Counted from the stretch's first letter, positions 30,755-40,198 are shown. The stretch is DNA of 40,420 nt from an uncultured Opitutales bacterium (GCA_934613645.1 CAKTTC010000017.1:1-40420); one strand, 5' to 3'. Numbers and translations are program-made. Notes: generated from the sequence alone by a model not told the origin.

Positions 30755-32747
30755 CTCCTCTCCCGAAAAAAAATGTTCACCCAAGCGCGTATCGCGCCGC
30801 CGCTTTTTAAGCTCGGCGGCGATGGGCATGCTGGGCTACTCGCTGATGGTTGACGTCGATGCCGACGCGGCGTCGGTGGGCTCGCGCGCAAAAAACGCCT
30901 TTGCAAAGGCGGACAAACGCGGTTCTACAACGGCGGCGGAGTCGGGCGCAAACCCCTTTGGGCAGTCTACTATGGACGACGTTTCGCTTTCCTGCGACGT
31001 GCTTGTTGCGGGCGGCGGGCTTTCTGGAATTTGCGCGGCTTTGGCTGCGGCGCGCAGCGGGGCGAAAGTGGTTCTCGTTCAAAACCGCTCCAACTTGGGC
31101 GGCAATTCAAGTTCCGAAGTGCGCATGCACCCGCTCGGTATAAGCAGCTGGAAAGTCGGCTTCAGAGAGGGCGGAATACTCGAGGAGCTGAAGCTTAAAA
31201 ACGCGGCGGAAAACCCCGAAATGAGTTGGGCGGTTTGGGAAATGGTGCTTTACGACAAGGTTCGGAGCGAAAAAAACATCACGCTTTTGCTCGACACCAC
31301 GCTCTTCGGCGCGGAGGTAAAAAACGGGCTGATTGCGCGCGCGTTCGCCCGCTGCGATTTGTCGCTTACAAACTACGTAATCTCGGCGAAGCAGTTTATC
31401 GACTGCACCGGCGACTGCCGCCTTGCGCTCGAAGCGGGCGCGGAGGTTATGGCTGGGCGCGACGGAAAGGAAAAATACGGCGAAAGTCTGGCGGGCTTTT
31501 TCACGAAGGGCGACCGCCTGTGCTGCTCGATTCTTTTCACCTCGCGCGATGCCGGCAGGGAGGTCAAGTTTACGCCGCCTTCGTGGGCGCGCAAGGTTAC
31601 GGCCGAGAATATGAAGTTCCGCGACCCCAAGTCGGGCGGCGGGCTCAACTACGGCTACTGGTTCATTTCGTTCGGCGGAAAGCTCGATACCGTTCGCGAC
31701 ATGGAGGTAATCCGCCGCGAACTGCTTGCAATTCTGCTCGGCGTGTGGGGCTACATAAAAAATTGCGGCAAATATCCCGAGGCGAAGAACCTCGACTTGG
31801 ATTTTATAGGAATGCTTCCCGCTCGCCGTGACACCTACAGAATAGCGGGCTTCGACATCTTCACGCAGCACGACATTGAGGGCGGCTGGCGCAACCGTCC
31901 CGACCAAATCATAACCGTGGGCTGGCCGATGGAAGACCAGCCTTCCGACGGGTTCGACTTCAAGGGCGAGCCGGCAATCTACGGCGGCAAAACGCCCTAC
32001 TACAATCTGCCGCTTACAGCTATGTATTCAAAGGACGTTAAAAACCTGATGATGGCGGGGCGCAATATGAACACCTCTCACATAGCCTTCACTTCCACGC
32101 GCATTATGAACACGGGCGCGCTTGCGGGCGAAGTCGCGGGCAATGTTGCGGCGTTGTGCGCGGCTCGTGGAATGAATCCGCGCGAAGCGGGGCTTTCGGA
32201 AAAGACGCTTTCGGAGCTTCGCCAAAAGCTCATAAAAGACGGCAACATAATTGTGGGCTTTAAAAACGAAGACCCCGCCGACCTTATTTTGCGGGCTTCC
32301 GCATCAGCCACGGCGTCGGATTTCGGAACTTCGCCCGACAACGCCAAAAACGGCGTAAATTTCGACTTCATCGGCGAAAACAAAAACCGCTGGCAGGCGG
32401 CTATCGACAAATCGCCCGTGCTTGCGTTCGCGTGGGAAAAGCCCGTGGAAATTTCGCAGGTGCGGCTGAATCTGGACACGGGCTGCCGACAGCTCACACA
32501 GTCGTGCGAGGTCAACTTTCGCAACCGAATGATACTTGCCCCGCAGCCCGAAACGCTGCGCGATTTCGACATAACCGCCGTGCTTGCCGACGGCAAAAAA
32601 CGCACGCTTGCGCGCGTGCGCGGCAACTGCCAAAAAATGGTGCGCGTCGATTTCGGCAAAGTCGCCGTGAAGTCGGTTTCGGTAAAATGCCTTGCCACGA
32701 ACGGCGACGAAAAGGCATCGATTTTCGAGGTCAGAGCCTACGCGTAA
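30720..32747 (+). CDS. Tat-exported FAD-dependent oxidoreductase
   Basis: 675 residues. A twin-arginine signal SRRRFLSSAAMGMLGYSLM (25-43), then a Rossmann FAD-binding loop CDVLVAGGGLSGICAALAAA (92-111; GGGLSG) with LVQNRSNLGGNSSSEVRMHP as in FAD_oxidored (PF12831) proteins, FIDCTGDCRLALEAGA, and the C-terminal FAD segment NLMMAGRNMNTSHIA with STRIMNTGALAGEVAG. Residues about 530-675 form a beta-rich extra domain. Such proteins are numerous in Verrucomicrobiota and Planctomycetota near polysaccharide genes; the substrate is unknown. The adjacent GH28-like gene suggests a sugar or uronate. Start is 30720 or 30747 because of the duplication. Confidence 0.88.
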   Translation: MEKIKKAKVMENSSPEKKCSPKRVSRRRFLSSAAMGMLGYSLMVDVDADAASVGSRAKNAFAKADKRGSTTAAESGANPFGQSTMDDVSLSCDVLVAGGGLSGICAALAAARSGAKVVLVQNRSNLGGNSSSEVRMHPLGISSWKVGFREGGILEELKLKNAAENPEMSWAVWEMVLYDKVRSEKNITLLLDTTLFGAEVKNGLIARAFARCDLSLTNYVISAKQFIDCTGDCRLALEAGAEVMAGRDGKEKYGESLAGFFTKGDRLCCSILFTSRDAGREVKFTPPSWARKVTAENMKFRDPKSGGGLNYGYWFISFGGKLDTVRDMEVIRRELLAILLGVWGYIKNCGKYPEAKNLDLDFIGMLPARRDTYRIAGFDIFTQHDIEGGWRNRPDQIITVGWPMEDQPSDGFDFKGEPAIYGGKTPYYNLPLTAMYSKDVKNLMMAGRNMNTSHIAFTSTRIMNTGALAGEVAGNVAALCAARGMNPREAGLSEKTLSELRQKLIKDGNIIVGFKNEDPADLILRASASATASDFGTSPDNAKNGVNFDFIGENKNRWQAAIDKSPVLAFAWEKPVEISQVRLNLDTGCRQLTQSCEVNFRNRMILAPQPETLRDFDITAVLADGKKRTLARVRGNCQKMVRVDFGKVAVKSVSVKCLATNGDEKASIFEVRAYA

Positions 32748-32772
32748 AATTCGAAAGGGGGAGGAAAATATT

Positions 32773-34141
32773 ATGAAAAAAGCAGTGCTTGCGGTTGTTG
32801 TTTTGTTCTGCCTTGCCGCGTCGCGAGCGGCGGCAATAGACGCGGAGAGCTTCGGCTTGAGCGCGGGCGGCGACCCGCTCGAGAACGCGCGCGCCTTGCA
32901 AAAGGCGGTAGACTGCGGCGGCGAAATCCGCGTTTCCAAGGCGGGCATCTACGACATCGGCGCAACCTGCTTATCGGCGACAACACTTCGCTCGTCTTCG
33001 CCGAGGGGGTGGTCATTCGCAAAAACGCCAAGCACGGGGTGTTCAACTACGTCTTTTTGAACAGGGGCGCGCGCCAACGCCAATACAACAAAAACATTTC
33101 GCTTAAGGGGCTTAATCTTAGCGTAAACAACGTTGACCACATAGACACTTCCGACATTTTGGGGCTTGTGGGGCAGGTTTCCTTTTTCTACGTCAAAAAC
33201 CTCAAAATACGCGACCTGCGCTGCACCGACTTGCGCGCCCACCAGTTCTGCATACAGGTTTGCACTTTTGAAGATATCGACATTTCGGGTGCGGAAATAA
33301 GAGGGCACAAAGACGGAATCCACCTCGGGCGCGGAACGCGTTTCAGGATTTCCGACTGCACTTTCGCTACGGGCGACGACGCGCCATCGCCCTCAACGCC
33401 CACGACTACGACATCTCCAACCCCGAAATGGGATGGATTGAAAACGGCGTAATAGAAAACATCTTCGACTTGGAGCCGTCGGAACTGCTTGTAGGGTTCA
33501 ACGGCAAGCCCATCTACGGGTATTTTTGCCGCATAATTTCGGGCACTTGGACTGAGTGGAAGCGCGGAATGCAGATACAGAAATCCGACACCGTTGTTTC
33601 GGGCGGAAAAATGTATAGGGCGCAGATGAAGCCCGACGGCAAAGTGTTTGTCTCCCAAACGCCGCCGACGCATTCGGAGGGCGCGAAGGTTTTGGACGGC
33701 ATAAAATGGCGCATGACGCAGACCGACGTGGAGTTCAACGCGGGGGTGCGCAACGTTACGTTCAGAAACATATTTTTGCAGAAAGCAAGAACGGCGTCGT
33801 TTTCAATCCACGCCGATATGGACGTATGGAGCAGGTCGTTCTACCCCGACGGAAAGTTCACAATGCAGGAAAACCTCGTCTTCGACAATATCCGCGTTTT
33901 GCACGACAACCCCAAGCCGTTTTTGCTCGTGAAAGTTCCCGTAAACAGGGTGAGCATTACCAATTCCTTCCTGCGCAACAACAACATAATTTTTCTGAAC
34001 CACAAGGATATAGACAACACTTCGCCCACGGTTCTCAACATTTTCAATACGTCGTTTGAGCCGACGCAGAAAATGGATTTCATAAAGAACAACGTTGCGG
34101 GCAAGCGCATTGAAACCAACTGTTTTCCCGCGGTAAAATAG
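32773..34141 (+). pseudogene. GH28-like pectinase-fold gene with two frameshifts
   Basis: One protein is spread over three frames. 32773 to about 32967: signal peptide MKKAVLAVVVLFCLAASRAA and GDPLENARALQKAVDCGGEI. About 32967-33383: LLIGDNTSLVFAEGVVIRKN, right-handed-helix repeats and GHKDGIHLGRG with FATGDDA. About 33383-34141: IALNAHDYDISNPEMGWIEN to the end NNVAGKRIETNCFPAVK. Each change fits loss of one base: one C expected near 32966 and one G near 33383. DGI and GDDA...IAL correspond to the GH28 catalytic Asp set. Either the gene is recently inactivated or these are sequencing errors; the protein is otherwise undamaged, with no in-frame stops. GAGG before the ATG is a good ribosome-binding site. 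Confidence 0.8.
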
Positions 34142-34292
34142 GCGGGGAGTTGTCCTGATTTTTGCAAAACGTAGGGCGCGGCTCGGCGTTTTTTTGTGGC
34201 GGCGTTCCGGGGGGACGCTTCGCGGCGGTGCGCGGTTTTGTTTGGCGGCGCGGGCGTTTGCGGCTGGGCTGGGGGCGGGGGATTGGGTCGGA

Positions 34293-34331
34293 GTGTGTCA
34301 AATTTTCGCGCGGGTGTGTCAAATTTTCGCG
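34293..34331 (+). repeat. 18-base direct repeat upstream of clpB
   Basis: GTGTGTCAAATTTTCGCG occurs at 34293-34310 and again at 34314-34331, period 21 (two helical turns), about 100-137 bases before clpB. Same-face spacing suggests a dimeric activator or repressor. The rest of the 34142-34430 stretch is GC-rich and holds nothing else I can support. Confidence 0.65.
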
Positions 34332-34402
34332 GGCGGGGTTGGGCGCGGTTGTGCAAGTCGGCGAAATACCGCTTAAAACAATGCTTTGCGCGCCGATATT
34401 CA

Positions 34403-34419
34403 TTGGCACGGGAATTGCT
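34403..34419 (+). promoter_or_regulatory. Sigma-54 (RpoN) type promoter before clpB
   Basis: TTGGCACGGGAATTGCT matches the -24/-12 consensus TGGCACG-N4-TTGC(A/T) at every position. With GC at -12 the transcript would start at about 34430, immediately before the clpB ATG, giving a leaderless or nearly leaderless message. The tandem repeats about 100 bases upstream are where an enhancer-binding protein would sit. Confidence 0.6.
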
Positions 34420-34430
34420 AAATCGAAGGT

Positions 34431-37010
34431 ATGAATAACATAAATCCTGACAAATTTACAGAAAAGAGCATTGAGGCAATCAATGCGGCGTCCGAAATTG
34501 CAAAGCAAAGACGCCACACCGAAATTTTACAAGTCCACCTGCTCGCGGCTTTGATAGCCCAAGAGTCGGGTATTGTAGGTTCGCTTTTGACTAAAATGGG
34601 TGCGGACAAACGCTCCGCGCTCGAACTCGGAATCCGCCGCACGCTCGACAATCTTCCGAAAGTCGAGGGGGCTACGGCGTCGGCTCCGTATATAAGCACG
34701 GGGCTGTCGCAGACGCTTGAAAGCGCGGAGTCCATTGCAAAACAGATGGGCGACGACTTCGTCTCCACGGAGCATTTGTTCATCGCCATTGTGGAAGCTC
34801 CCGAGCCGACGCAGATAGCCGACTTGTTCAGAAGTTTGCAAATCACGCGTTCGGGTGTTGAGGAGATTGTTTCGCAAATGCGCGGGGCTACCCACATCAC
34901 CACGAAAACGCCCGAGGACACTTACAACGTTCTCGAAAAATACGGCTCCAACCTTGTGCAGCTCGCCCGCGAGGGCAAGCTCGACCCCGTTATCGGCAGG
35001 GACGAGGAAATCGGCAGGGTCATCAGAATTCTGTCGAGAAAAACAAAGAACAACCCCGTTCTCATCGGCGAGCCGGGTGTGGGTAAAACTGCAATCGCCG
35101 AGGGGCTTGCGCAGAGAATTGTCCGCAAGGACGTTCCCGAAGGCCTTAAGGACAAAACCGTTTTCGCCCTCGATATGGGTTCGCTTATTGCGGGCGCAAA
35201 ATACAGGGGTGAATTCGAGGAAAGGCTGAAAGCCGTTCTCAACAAAATCAAGGAGTCGGACGGCAAGATAATTTTGTTCATCGACGAGCTTCACACCATT
35301 GTGGGCGCGGGCAGAACCGACGGCTCTTTGGACGCCTCCAATATGCTAAAGCCAATGCTTGCCCGCGGCGAGCTTCGCTGCGTGGGCGCAACCACTTTGG
35401 ACGAATACCGCCAATACATCGAAAAAGACCCCGCCCTTGAAAGACGTTTCCAAAGCGTCTATGTGGGCGAGCCCGACGTCGAGACAAGTATCGCCATTTT
35501 GCGCGGCTTGAAAGAGCGTTTCGAAACCTATCACGGCGTGCAGATTCAGGATCACGCCCTCGTGGAGGCGGCGGAACTCAGCAACCGCTACATCACGGGC
35601 AGGCAGCTCCCCGACAAGGCAATCGACTTGGTTGACGAGGCTTGCGCGCGCATAAAAACGCAGCTCGACTCAATGCCCTCCGAGCTCGACATGCTTCTGA
35701 GAAAGCTCCGCCGCTACGAAATCGAGGAAAAGGCTCTTGTAAAGGAGAACCACGACACCGAGCGTCTGGCGGAAGTCCGCAAGGAACTTGCCCAAATGCG
35801 CGAGCAGGCTTCGGCCATGAAGGCAAAGTGGGAGTCGGAAAAGGAGGCTTCCAACAAGGCGTCGAAATTGCGCGAGCAAATCGAAGCAGCCAAAATCAAG
35901 ATGGAGCGCGCCGAACGCGAATACGACCTCACTCAGGCCGCCGAAATCAAATACGGCGAGCTTCCCAAGCTTGAAGCCCAACTCAAGGAAGCCCTCAAGA
36001 GCAAGCCCGAGGAAAACTCCATGCTCAAGGAGAGCGTCAGTGCCGACGAAATCGCGGAGATTGTCGCCGAATGGACGGGCATTCCCGTCAAGAAGCTGCT
36101 TGAAAGCGACAGGCAGCGTCTGCTCAAGCTCCCCGAGATTTTGCACAAGCGCGTAATCGGGCAGAACGAGGCTGTCGAGAGTGTTGCGAACGCCATTTTG
36201 CGCGCCCGTGCGGGCATAAAAGACCCGCGCCGCCCAAGCGGAACGTTCATGTTCTTGGGGCCCACGGGCGTAGGCAAAACGGAGCTTGCAAAAACTCTGA
36301 GCCAGTCGCTTTTCAACACAGAAGACGGTCTTGTCAGAATCGACATGTCCGAGTATATGGAAAAGCACTCTGTCGCGCGTCTTATCGGCGCGCCTCCGGG
36401 GTATGTCGGCTACGAGCAGGGCGGCCAGCTCACTGAGGCGGTTCGCAGGCGTCCGTATAGTGTCGTGCTTTTCGACGAAATCGAAAAGGCGCACCCCGAG
36501 GTGCTCAACACGCTCCTTCAGGTTATGGACGACGGCGTTTTGACCGACTCTCAAGGGCGCAAGGTAGACTTCAAGAACACTGTCATCATAATGACTTCCA
36601 ACATCGGCGCACGCTTCATCACCGACGCCCCAGTCGGCAAGGACGGCGAGCTTACCGACTCCGTAAAGGAGGCCGTTATGAGCGACGTTCGCAGGACGTT
36701 CAAGCCCGAATTCCTCAACAGAATTGACGACATCATCATATTCAAGGCTCTACAGTTGGACGAAATTGTCCAGATTGTAAAGCTCCAGATTGAGATGCTC
36801 AACGAACGCCTGAAGGAGCAGGGCATAAAGGTAGAGCTTACGAAAGGCGCGTATGAAAAGCTCGCCGAAAAAGCCTACGATCCCGCCTACGGCGCGCGTC
36901 CCCTCAAGCGCACAATCAACCTGAAAATAGAAAACCCGCTCGCGCGGGAAATCATTTCGGGCACGCTCAAGGAGGGCGATGTTCGCAAGTTCACCGAAAA
37001 GGACCTCTAA
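34431..37010 (+). CDS. clpB: ATP-dependent disaggregase ClpB
   Basis: 859 residues, normal length. It rescues aggregated proteins with DnaK. N-terminal Clp repeat domain (about 5-145), AAA+ module 1 with Walker A GEPGVGKT (213-220) and ILFIDELHTIVGAG, the long coiled-coil M domain (about 405-525, LRKLRRYEIEEKALVKEN), AAA+ module 2 with GPTGVGKT (610-617) and VVLFDEIEKAHPEV, pore loop GAKYRGEFEERL, and the ClpB C-domain ending GARPLKRTINLKIENPLA. No IGF loop for ClpP. It is monocistronic; the TAA stop runs into the A-run of a family C repeat. The start at 34431 is the only ATG before the N-domain. Confidence 0.97.
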   Translation: MNNINPDKFTEKSIEAINAASEIAKQRRHTEILQVHLLAALIAQESGIVGSLLTKMGADKRSALELGIRRTLDNLPKVEGATASAPYISTGLSQTLESAESIAKQMGDDFVSTEHLFIAIVEAPEPTQIADLFRSLQITRSGVEEIVSQMRGATHITTKTPEDTYNVLEKYGSNLVQLAREGKLDPVIGRDEEIGRVIRILSRKTKNNPVLIGEPGVGKTAIAEGLAQRIVRKDVPEGLKDKTVFALDMGSLIAGAKYRGEFEERLKAVLNKIKESDGKIILFIDELHTIVGAGRTDGSLDASNMLKPMLARGELRCVGATTLDEYRQYIEKDPALERRFQSVYVGEPDVETSIAILRGLKERFETYHGVQIQDHALVEAAELSNRYITGRQLPDKAIDLVDEACARIKTQLDSMPSELDMLLRKLRRYEIEEKALVKENHDTERLAEVRKELAQMREQASAMKAKWESEKEASNKASKLREQIEAAKIKMERAEREYDLTQAAEIKYGELPKLEAQLKEALKSKPEENSMLKESVSADEIAEIVAEWTGIPVKKLLESDRQRLLKLPEILHKRVIGQNEAVESVANAILRARAGIKDPRRPSGTFMFLGPTGVGKTELAKTLSQSLFNTEDGLVRIDMSEYMEKHSVARLIGAPPGYVGYEQGGQLTEAVRRRPYSVVLFDEIEKAHPEVLNTLLQVMDDGVLTDSQGRKVDFKNTVIIMTSNIGARFITDAPVGKDGELTDSVKEAVMSDVRRTFKPEFLNRIDDIIIFKALQLDEIVQIVKLQIEMLNERLKEQGIKVELTKGAYEKLAEKAYDPAYGARPLKRTINLKIENPLAREIISGTLKEGDVRKFTEKDL

Positions 37011-37297
37011 AAAAGCGCGAGGGCGCGTTTGCTTATGAAAATGAAAATTTTTTATTAAGCGAAGAAAAGGAAATTAAAAAATTTTCATAAGCAAACGCTC
37101 TCGGGCATCATTCGATTTTATTTCGGATTGAACTCGCTCGCACAGTGGTGCTCGTCTCGCCCACTCGCTAACGCTCGGGGTCTTTGGCTTGCGCCAAAGC
37201 TTCCCCCAAAAGCTTGCTTCGCAACTTTTGTGGTCACGGGCGTTAAGCCCGCTACGCCTCATAAAATACGAATCCTGCCTCGAGCCTCGCGCTTTTT
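37010..37297. repeat. Family C element starting at the clpB stop codon
   Basis: Outer 13-bp arms AAAAAGCGCGAGG (37010-37022) and 37285-37297; next an 18-bp perfect inverted repeat containing TTTGCTTATGAAAA (37025-37042 with 37081-37098); then hairpins CTTTGGC-TTGC-GCCAAAG (about 37182-37199), AAAAGCTTGC-TTC-GCAACTTTT type (about 37209-37232) and the GGCGTTAAGCCCGCTACGCC block (37238-37257). The last is the reverse complement of 26340-26359. No gene. Confidence 0.75.
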
Positions 37298-37298
37298 A

Positions 37299-37425
37299 AC
37301 TTAAAGCGGCGCGGATTGGCGTAGCCAATTCCGCTTTGTCTTCTGGTTAAAGTTTTTTAACTTTCCTAAAGCGGCGGGGGTTGGCGAATGCCAATCCCCC
37401 CTTTGTTTTTTGGTTAAAGTTTATG
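37299..37425. repeat. Two head-to-tail family B repeats
   Basis: Reverse-oriented units with tips ATTGGC-GTA-GCCAAT (about 37314-37328) and TTGGC-GAAT-GCCAA (37381-37394), each followed by TTTGT...GGTTAAAGTTT. Bases 37310-37377 are the near-identical partner of 22449-22516. Confidence 0.85.
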
Positions 37426-37680
37426 TTTAGAATGATTAGCCATTGGCAAAGCCAATGCGAATACAAACAGAAGAGGCGCGGTGTTCAACCGCGCCGTATT
37501 ACACAGTCCGCCGCAACGCGGCGGAGGTCAAGGGGCTTCGCCCGAAGAGTTTTTCGGCTTAGGATAATCAAGCCATTGAACGAAGTTCAATGCGTGTGTC
37601 TACAGGAAAGGCGCGGTGTTCAACCGCGCCGAACAATCACAATGAGCGTTCTGTGAACGCTCAGGTCAAGGGGCACCGCT
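37426..37680. repeat. Two family A multi-hairpin units
   Basis: Unit 4: CATTGGC-AAA-GCCAATG (37441-37457), GGCGCGGT-GTTCA-ACCGCGCC (37475-37495), CCGCCGC-AAC-GCGGCGG (37508-37524), GGGC-TTC-GCCC (37533-37543). Unit 5: CATTGAAC-GAA-GTTCAATG (37574-37592), the same constant stem (37610-37630), and a different third stem GAGCGTTC-TGT-GAACGCTC (37644-37662). Hairpin order matches the array at 2815-3260, 34 kb away. Confidence 0.85.
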
Positions 37681-37689
37681 TTTGAATTA

Positions 37690-37760
37690 TAAAAACTTTA
37701 ACCAATTTGCAAAGGCACATCGGCAAAACCGATTGCCGCCCCTTTAGGAAAAGTAAAAAA
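37690..37760. repeat. Family B repeat after the LacI-type gene
   Basis: ACTTTAACCAATTTGCAAAG, tip ATCGG-CAAAA-CCGAT, GCCGCCCCTTTAGGAAA, then GTAAAAAA one base before the stop codon of the regulator at 37761. The unit is opposite in orientation to the two at 37299-37425. Confidence 0.75.
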
Positions 37761-38747
37761 TTAGAGGGTGGATTTTCTGATGAGGAGGTCGCCTTCGAGG
37801 ATTTTTTCAGATGGTGAGACGGGGGCGTCGGAGGTTACGGCGTCGAAGCAGGCTTTGGCGTAGGCTTTTATGGGCTGGCGGAACGATGTAATGGAGGGGT
37901 TGTAGTTCGACGCTTCGGGAATGTCGTCGAAGCCGATTATGGCTACGTCTTCGGGTATGCGCACGTCGTTTTCGCAGAATTTTTTGACTATACCCATGGC
38001 AATCATGTCGGTTGCGCAGACAATTACTTCGGGCAGTTTCTTGCCCGAATTGAGCAGGTTTCTGGCTATTTCGCTGCCCGATTCAAAGTCTTTGTCCATG
38101 TTCGACGGCTCGAGAATGCGCATGTCGAACCCCATCGACTTCGCCATTTCCGACGCAAAGCGCAGTCGGTTTTTGTGCGCCGGCAGCCCACGCCCCGCAA
38201 AGGCGACCGTAGATTTCTTTAAATCCTTCTTGATGTAGTGGAAAATTTTGCGCATTGCGTCGTGTTCGTCAACGCCGACAGAAAGCTTTAAATTCGGGTG
38301 CGCCCCGTGTCCGACACGCGCGATGGGCAAGTCTTTGAAGGCGTCGGTCCAAGACAGGTCTCCGTATGAGCCGAGTATTATTATGCCGTCCACGGCGTGC
38401 TTGTAGAGGGGAAGCAGGTCGGACTCTTTCGGCTGGCGGTTCAAAAACCCCACGAGCAAAAGCGAGTAGTTTTTCGCGTGCGAAAGCTCCTGCAATTCGC
38501 TAATCAGCAGCGAGAAATACGGCGAGTGAAAGTCGTAGGCTACAATGCCCACGGTGTTCGATTTCTTTCCCCTCAATGCCAACGCCGCAGGCGACGGCAC
38601 GTAATTCATCTCTTTGGCAACGCGCAGAATTTCCTCGATTTTTGCGGGGTTGACGCCGATTTTGTGCGCCTGCCCCGACAGCACGCGCGACACCAACGAT
38701 GTCGATACCCCCAGCCGCGAAGCTATGTCCTTTTGCGTTACCTTCAT
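37761..38747 (-). CDS. LacI-family transcriptional regulator
   Basis: 328 residues. N-terminal LacI HTH and hinge: VTQKDIASRLGVSTSLVSRV (3-22) with YVPSPAALALRGKKSNTVGI. The periplasmic-binding-type effector domain has HSPYFSLLISELQ, DGIIILGSYGD, VDEHDAM, PEVIVCATDMIAMGI and AIIGFDDIPEASNYNPSITS. It is divergent from uxaC across 48 bases containing an operator, so it very probably represses or activates hexuronate catabolism; the effector is likely a uronate or breakdown product (inference). Confidence 0.93.
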   Translation of the reverse strand: MKVTQKDIASRLGVSTSLVSRVLSGQAHKIGVNPAKIEEILRVAKEMNYVPSPAALALRGKKSNTVGIVAYDFHSPYFSLLISELQELSHAKNYSLLLVGFLNRQPKESDLLPLYKHAVDGIIILGSYGDLSWTDAFKDLPIARVGHGAHPNLKLSVGVDEHDAMRKIFHYIKKDLKKSTVAFAGRGLPAHKNRLRFASEMAKSMGFDMRILEPSNMDKDFESGSEIARNLLNSGKKLPEVIVCATDMIAMGIVKKFCENDVRIPEDVAIIGFDDIPEASNYNPSITSFRQPIKAYAKACFDAVTSDAPVSPSEKILEGDLLIRKSTL

Positions 38748-38758
38748 TGCAATTTTTC

Positions 38759-38796
38759 TTGACTGTAACTCAATCGTTTGAGAAACTTTTAGTCAA
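38759..38796 (+). promoter_or_regulatory. uxaC promoter and LacI-type operator
   Basis: CTCAAT-CG-TTTGAG-like imperfect palindrome (38769-38782) with the central CG typical of LacI-family operators, one mismatched pair. It lies after a -35 TTGACT (38759-38764) and overlaps the first base of a weak -10 GAAACT (38782-38787). An outer pair TTGACT/AGTCAA (38791-38796) nests around it. The predicted start point is within a few bases of the uxaC ATG. Confidence 0.65.
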
Positions 38797-40196
38797 TGGA
38801 AAAATTTATCAACGACGACTTTCTTCTTGAGTCGAATTTCGCCCAAGAGCTTTACCATAATTACGCCGAAAAGCAGCCCCTAATCGACTTCCACTGCCAT
38901 CTCGACCCCGCGGAAATAGAAGCCGACAAACCGTGGAAGAACATCACCCAAGTTTGGCTGGGCGGCGACCACTACAAGTGGCGCACAATGCGCTCCAACG
39001 GCGTCCGCGAAGAATTCATCACGGGCGACGCCCCCGACAGGGAAAAATTCCAGAAATTCGCCGAAACAATGCCCAAAATGCTCCGCAACCCGATGTATCA
39101 TTGGTGCCATTTGGAGCTTGCGCGCTTCTTCGGAATCGACGACGTTCTCCTTTCGGGCGATACCGCCGAGGAGGTCTGGAACAGGGCGAACGAGGTTCTC
39201 AAAACCCTCAAGCCAAGCGATTGCATGGCAAAGTGCAACGTCGAAACCGTCTGCACCACCGACGACCCCACCAGCAATCTCGAGCACCACAAAAACATTG
39301 CCAAAAAGGGCGGAAAGGTCAAGGTTCTGCCCACGTTCCGCCCCGACAGGGCGTTCGCAATCGGCGAGCACCTCGAATACATCAAGTATCTCGAGCAGCT
39401 TGAGGTTGCCGCCGACGTTGAAATACGCTCATACGACGACCTGCTTGTTGCCCTCCGCCACCGCCACGACTACTTCCACCAGTGCGGCTGTCGCGTTTCC
39501 GACTACGGCATACAGACCGTCTGGCACAAGAACGCCTTCAGCTACGAAATTGAAGACACTTTTCAAAAGGCGATTTCAAGCAGCGAGAAAATCGCCCCCG
39601 CCGAGGCTGTCGCTTTCAAGGGCGCGATTTTGCGCGAGTGCGCTGCTATGGATTGCGACAAAGGCTGGGTGCGCCAGCTGCACATCGGGCCAATCCGCAA
39701 CAACAACAAGCTCATGTATGAGCAGCTCGGCGCGGACTCGGGCTTCGATTCAATCGGCGAATCCAACTACGCGCAGGACTTGGCCAAGCACCTCAACAAT
39801 CTCAATTCTGCGGGCAAGCTCGGCAAGACAATCATCTACAATATCCACCCGAAAGACAACGAAATGATTGCCTCAATGTTGGGCAACTTCCAGAATTCCG
39901 ACTGCGCGGGCAAGATTCAACTCGGCAGCGCGTGGTGGTTTATGGACAATCTCGACGGAATGCGCAGGCAGCTTGAGGCGGTATCCACGCTTTCGCTGTT
40001 GGGCACGTTTGTGGGAATGTTGACTGACTCGCGCTCGTTTTTGTCGTATGTGCGGCACGAGTATTTCCGCAGGCTTTTGTGCAACATTTTGGGCGACGAG
40101 ATGAAGAGGGGATTGTTGCCGCGCGATGTGAAGTTGGTCGGCCAGCTTGTGGCTGATGTTTCGTATAATAATGCGAAACGCTACTTCAATCTTTGA
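38796..40196 (+). CDS. uxaC: Glucuronate/galacturonate isomerase
   Basis: 466 residues, amidohydrolase-fold uronate isomerase that converts D-glucuronate to fructuronate or D-galacturonate to tagaturonate. N-terminal LIDFHCHLDPAEI (metal-site His33 and His35), ITQVWLGGDHYKWR, TTDDPTSNLEHH, LPTFRPDRAF, MLTDSRSFLSYVRHEYFRRL and ILGDEMKRG are conserved UxaC blocks. The length is standard. Given the GH28-like gene nearby, the likely source is pectin galacturonate. It is regulated by the divergent LacI-type gene. No other hexuronate gene is in the window. Confidence 0.96.
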   Translation: MEKFINDDFLLESNFAQELYHNYAEKQPLIDFHCHLDPAEIEADKPWKNITQVWLGGDHYKWRTMRSNGVREEFITGDAPDREKFQKFAETMPKMLRNPMYHWCHLELARFFGIDDVLLSGDTAEEVWNRANEVLKTLKPSDCMAKCNVETVCTTDDPTSNLEHHKNIAKKGGKVKVLPTFRPDRAFAIGEHLEYIKYLEQLEVAADVEIRSYDDLLVALRHRHDYFHQCGCRVSDYGIQTVWHKNAFSYEIEDTFQKAISSSEKIAPAEAVAFKGAILRECAAMDCDKGWVRQLHIGPIRNNNKLMYEQLGADSGFDSIGESNYAQDLAKHLNNLNSAGKLGKTIIYNIHPKDNEMIASMLGNFQNSDCAGKIQLGSAWWFMDNLDGMRRQLEAVSTLSLLGTFVGMLTDSRSFLSYVRHEYFRRLLCNILGDEMKRGLLPRDVKLVGQLVADVSYNNAKRYFNL

Positions 40197-40198
40197 GA

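Noticed and set aside
34142..34430. CIRCE element or sigma-32 promoter before clpB
   Set aside because: No TTAGCACTC-N9-GAGTGCTAA and no CTTGAA/CCCCAT pair is present.
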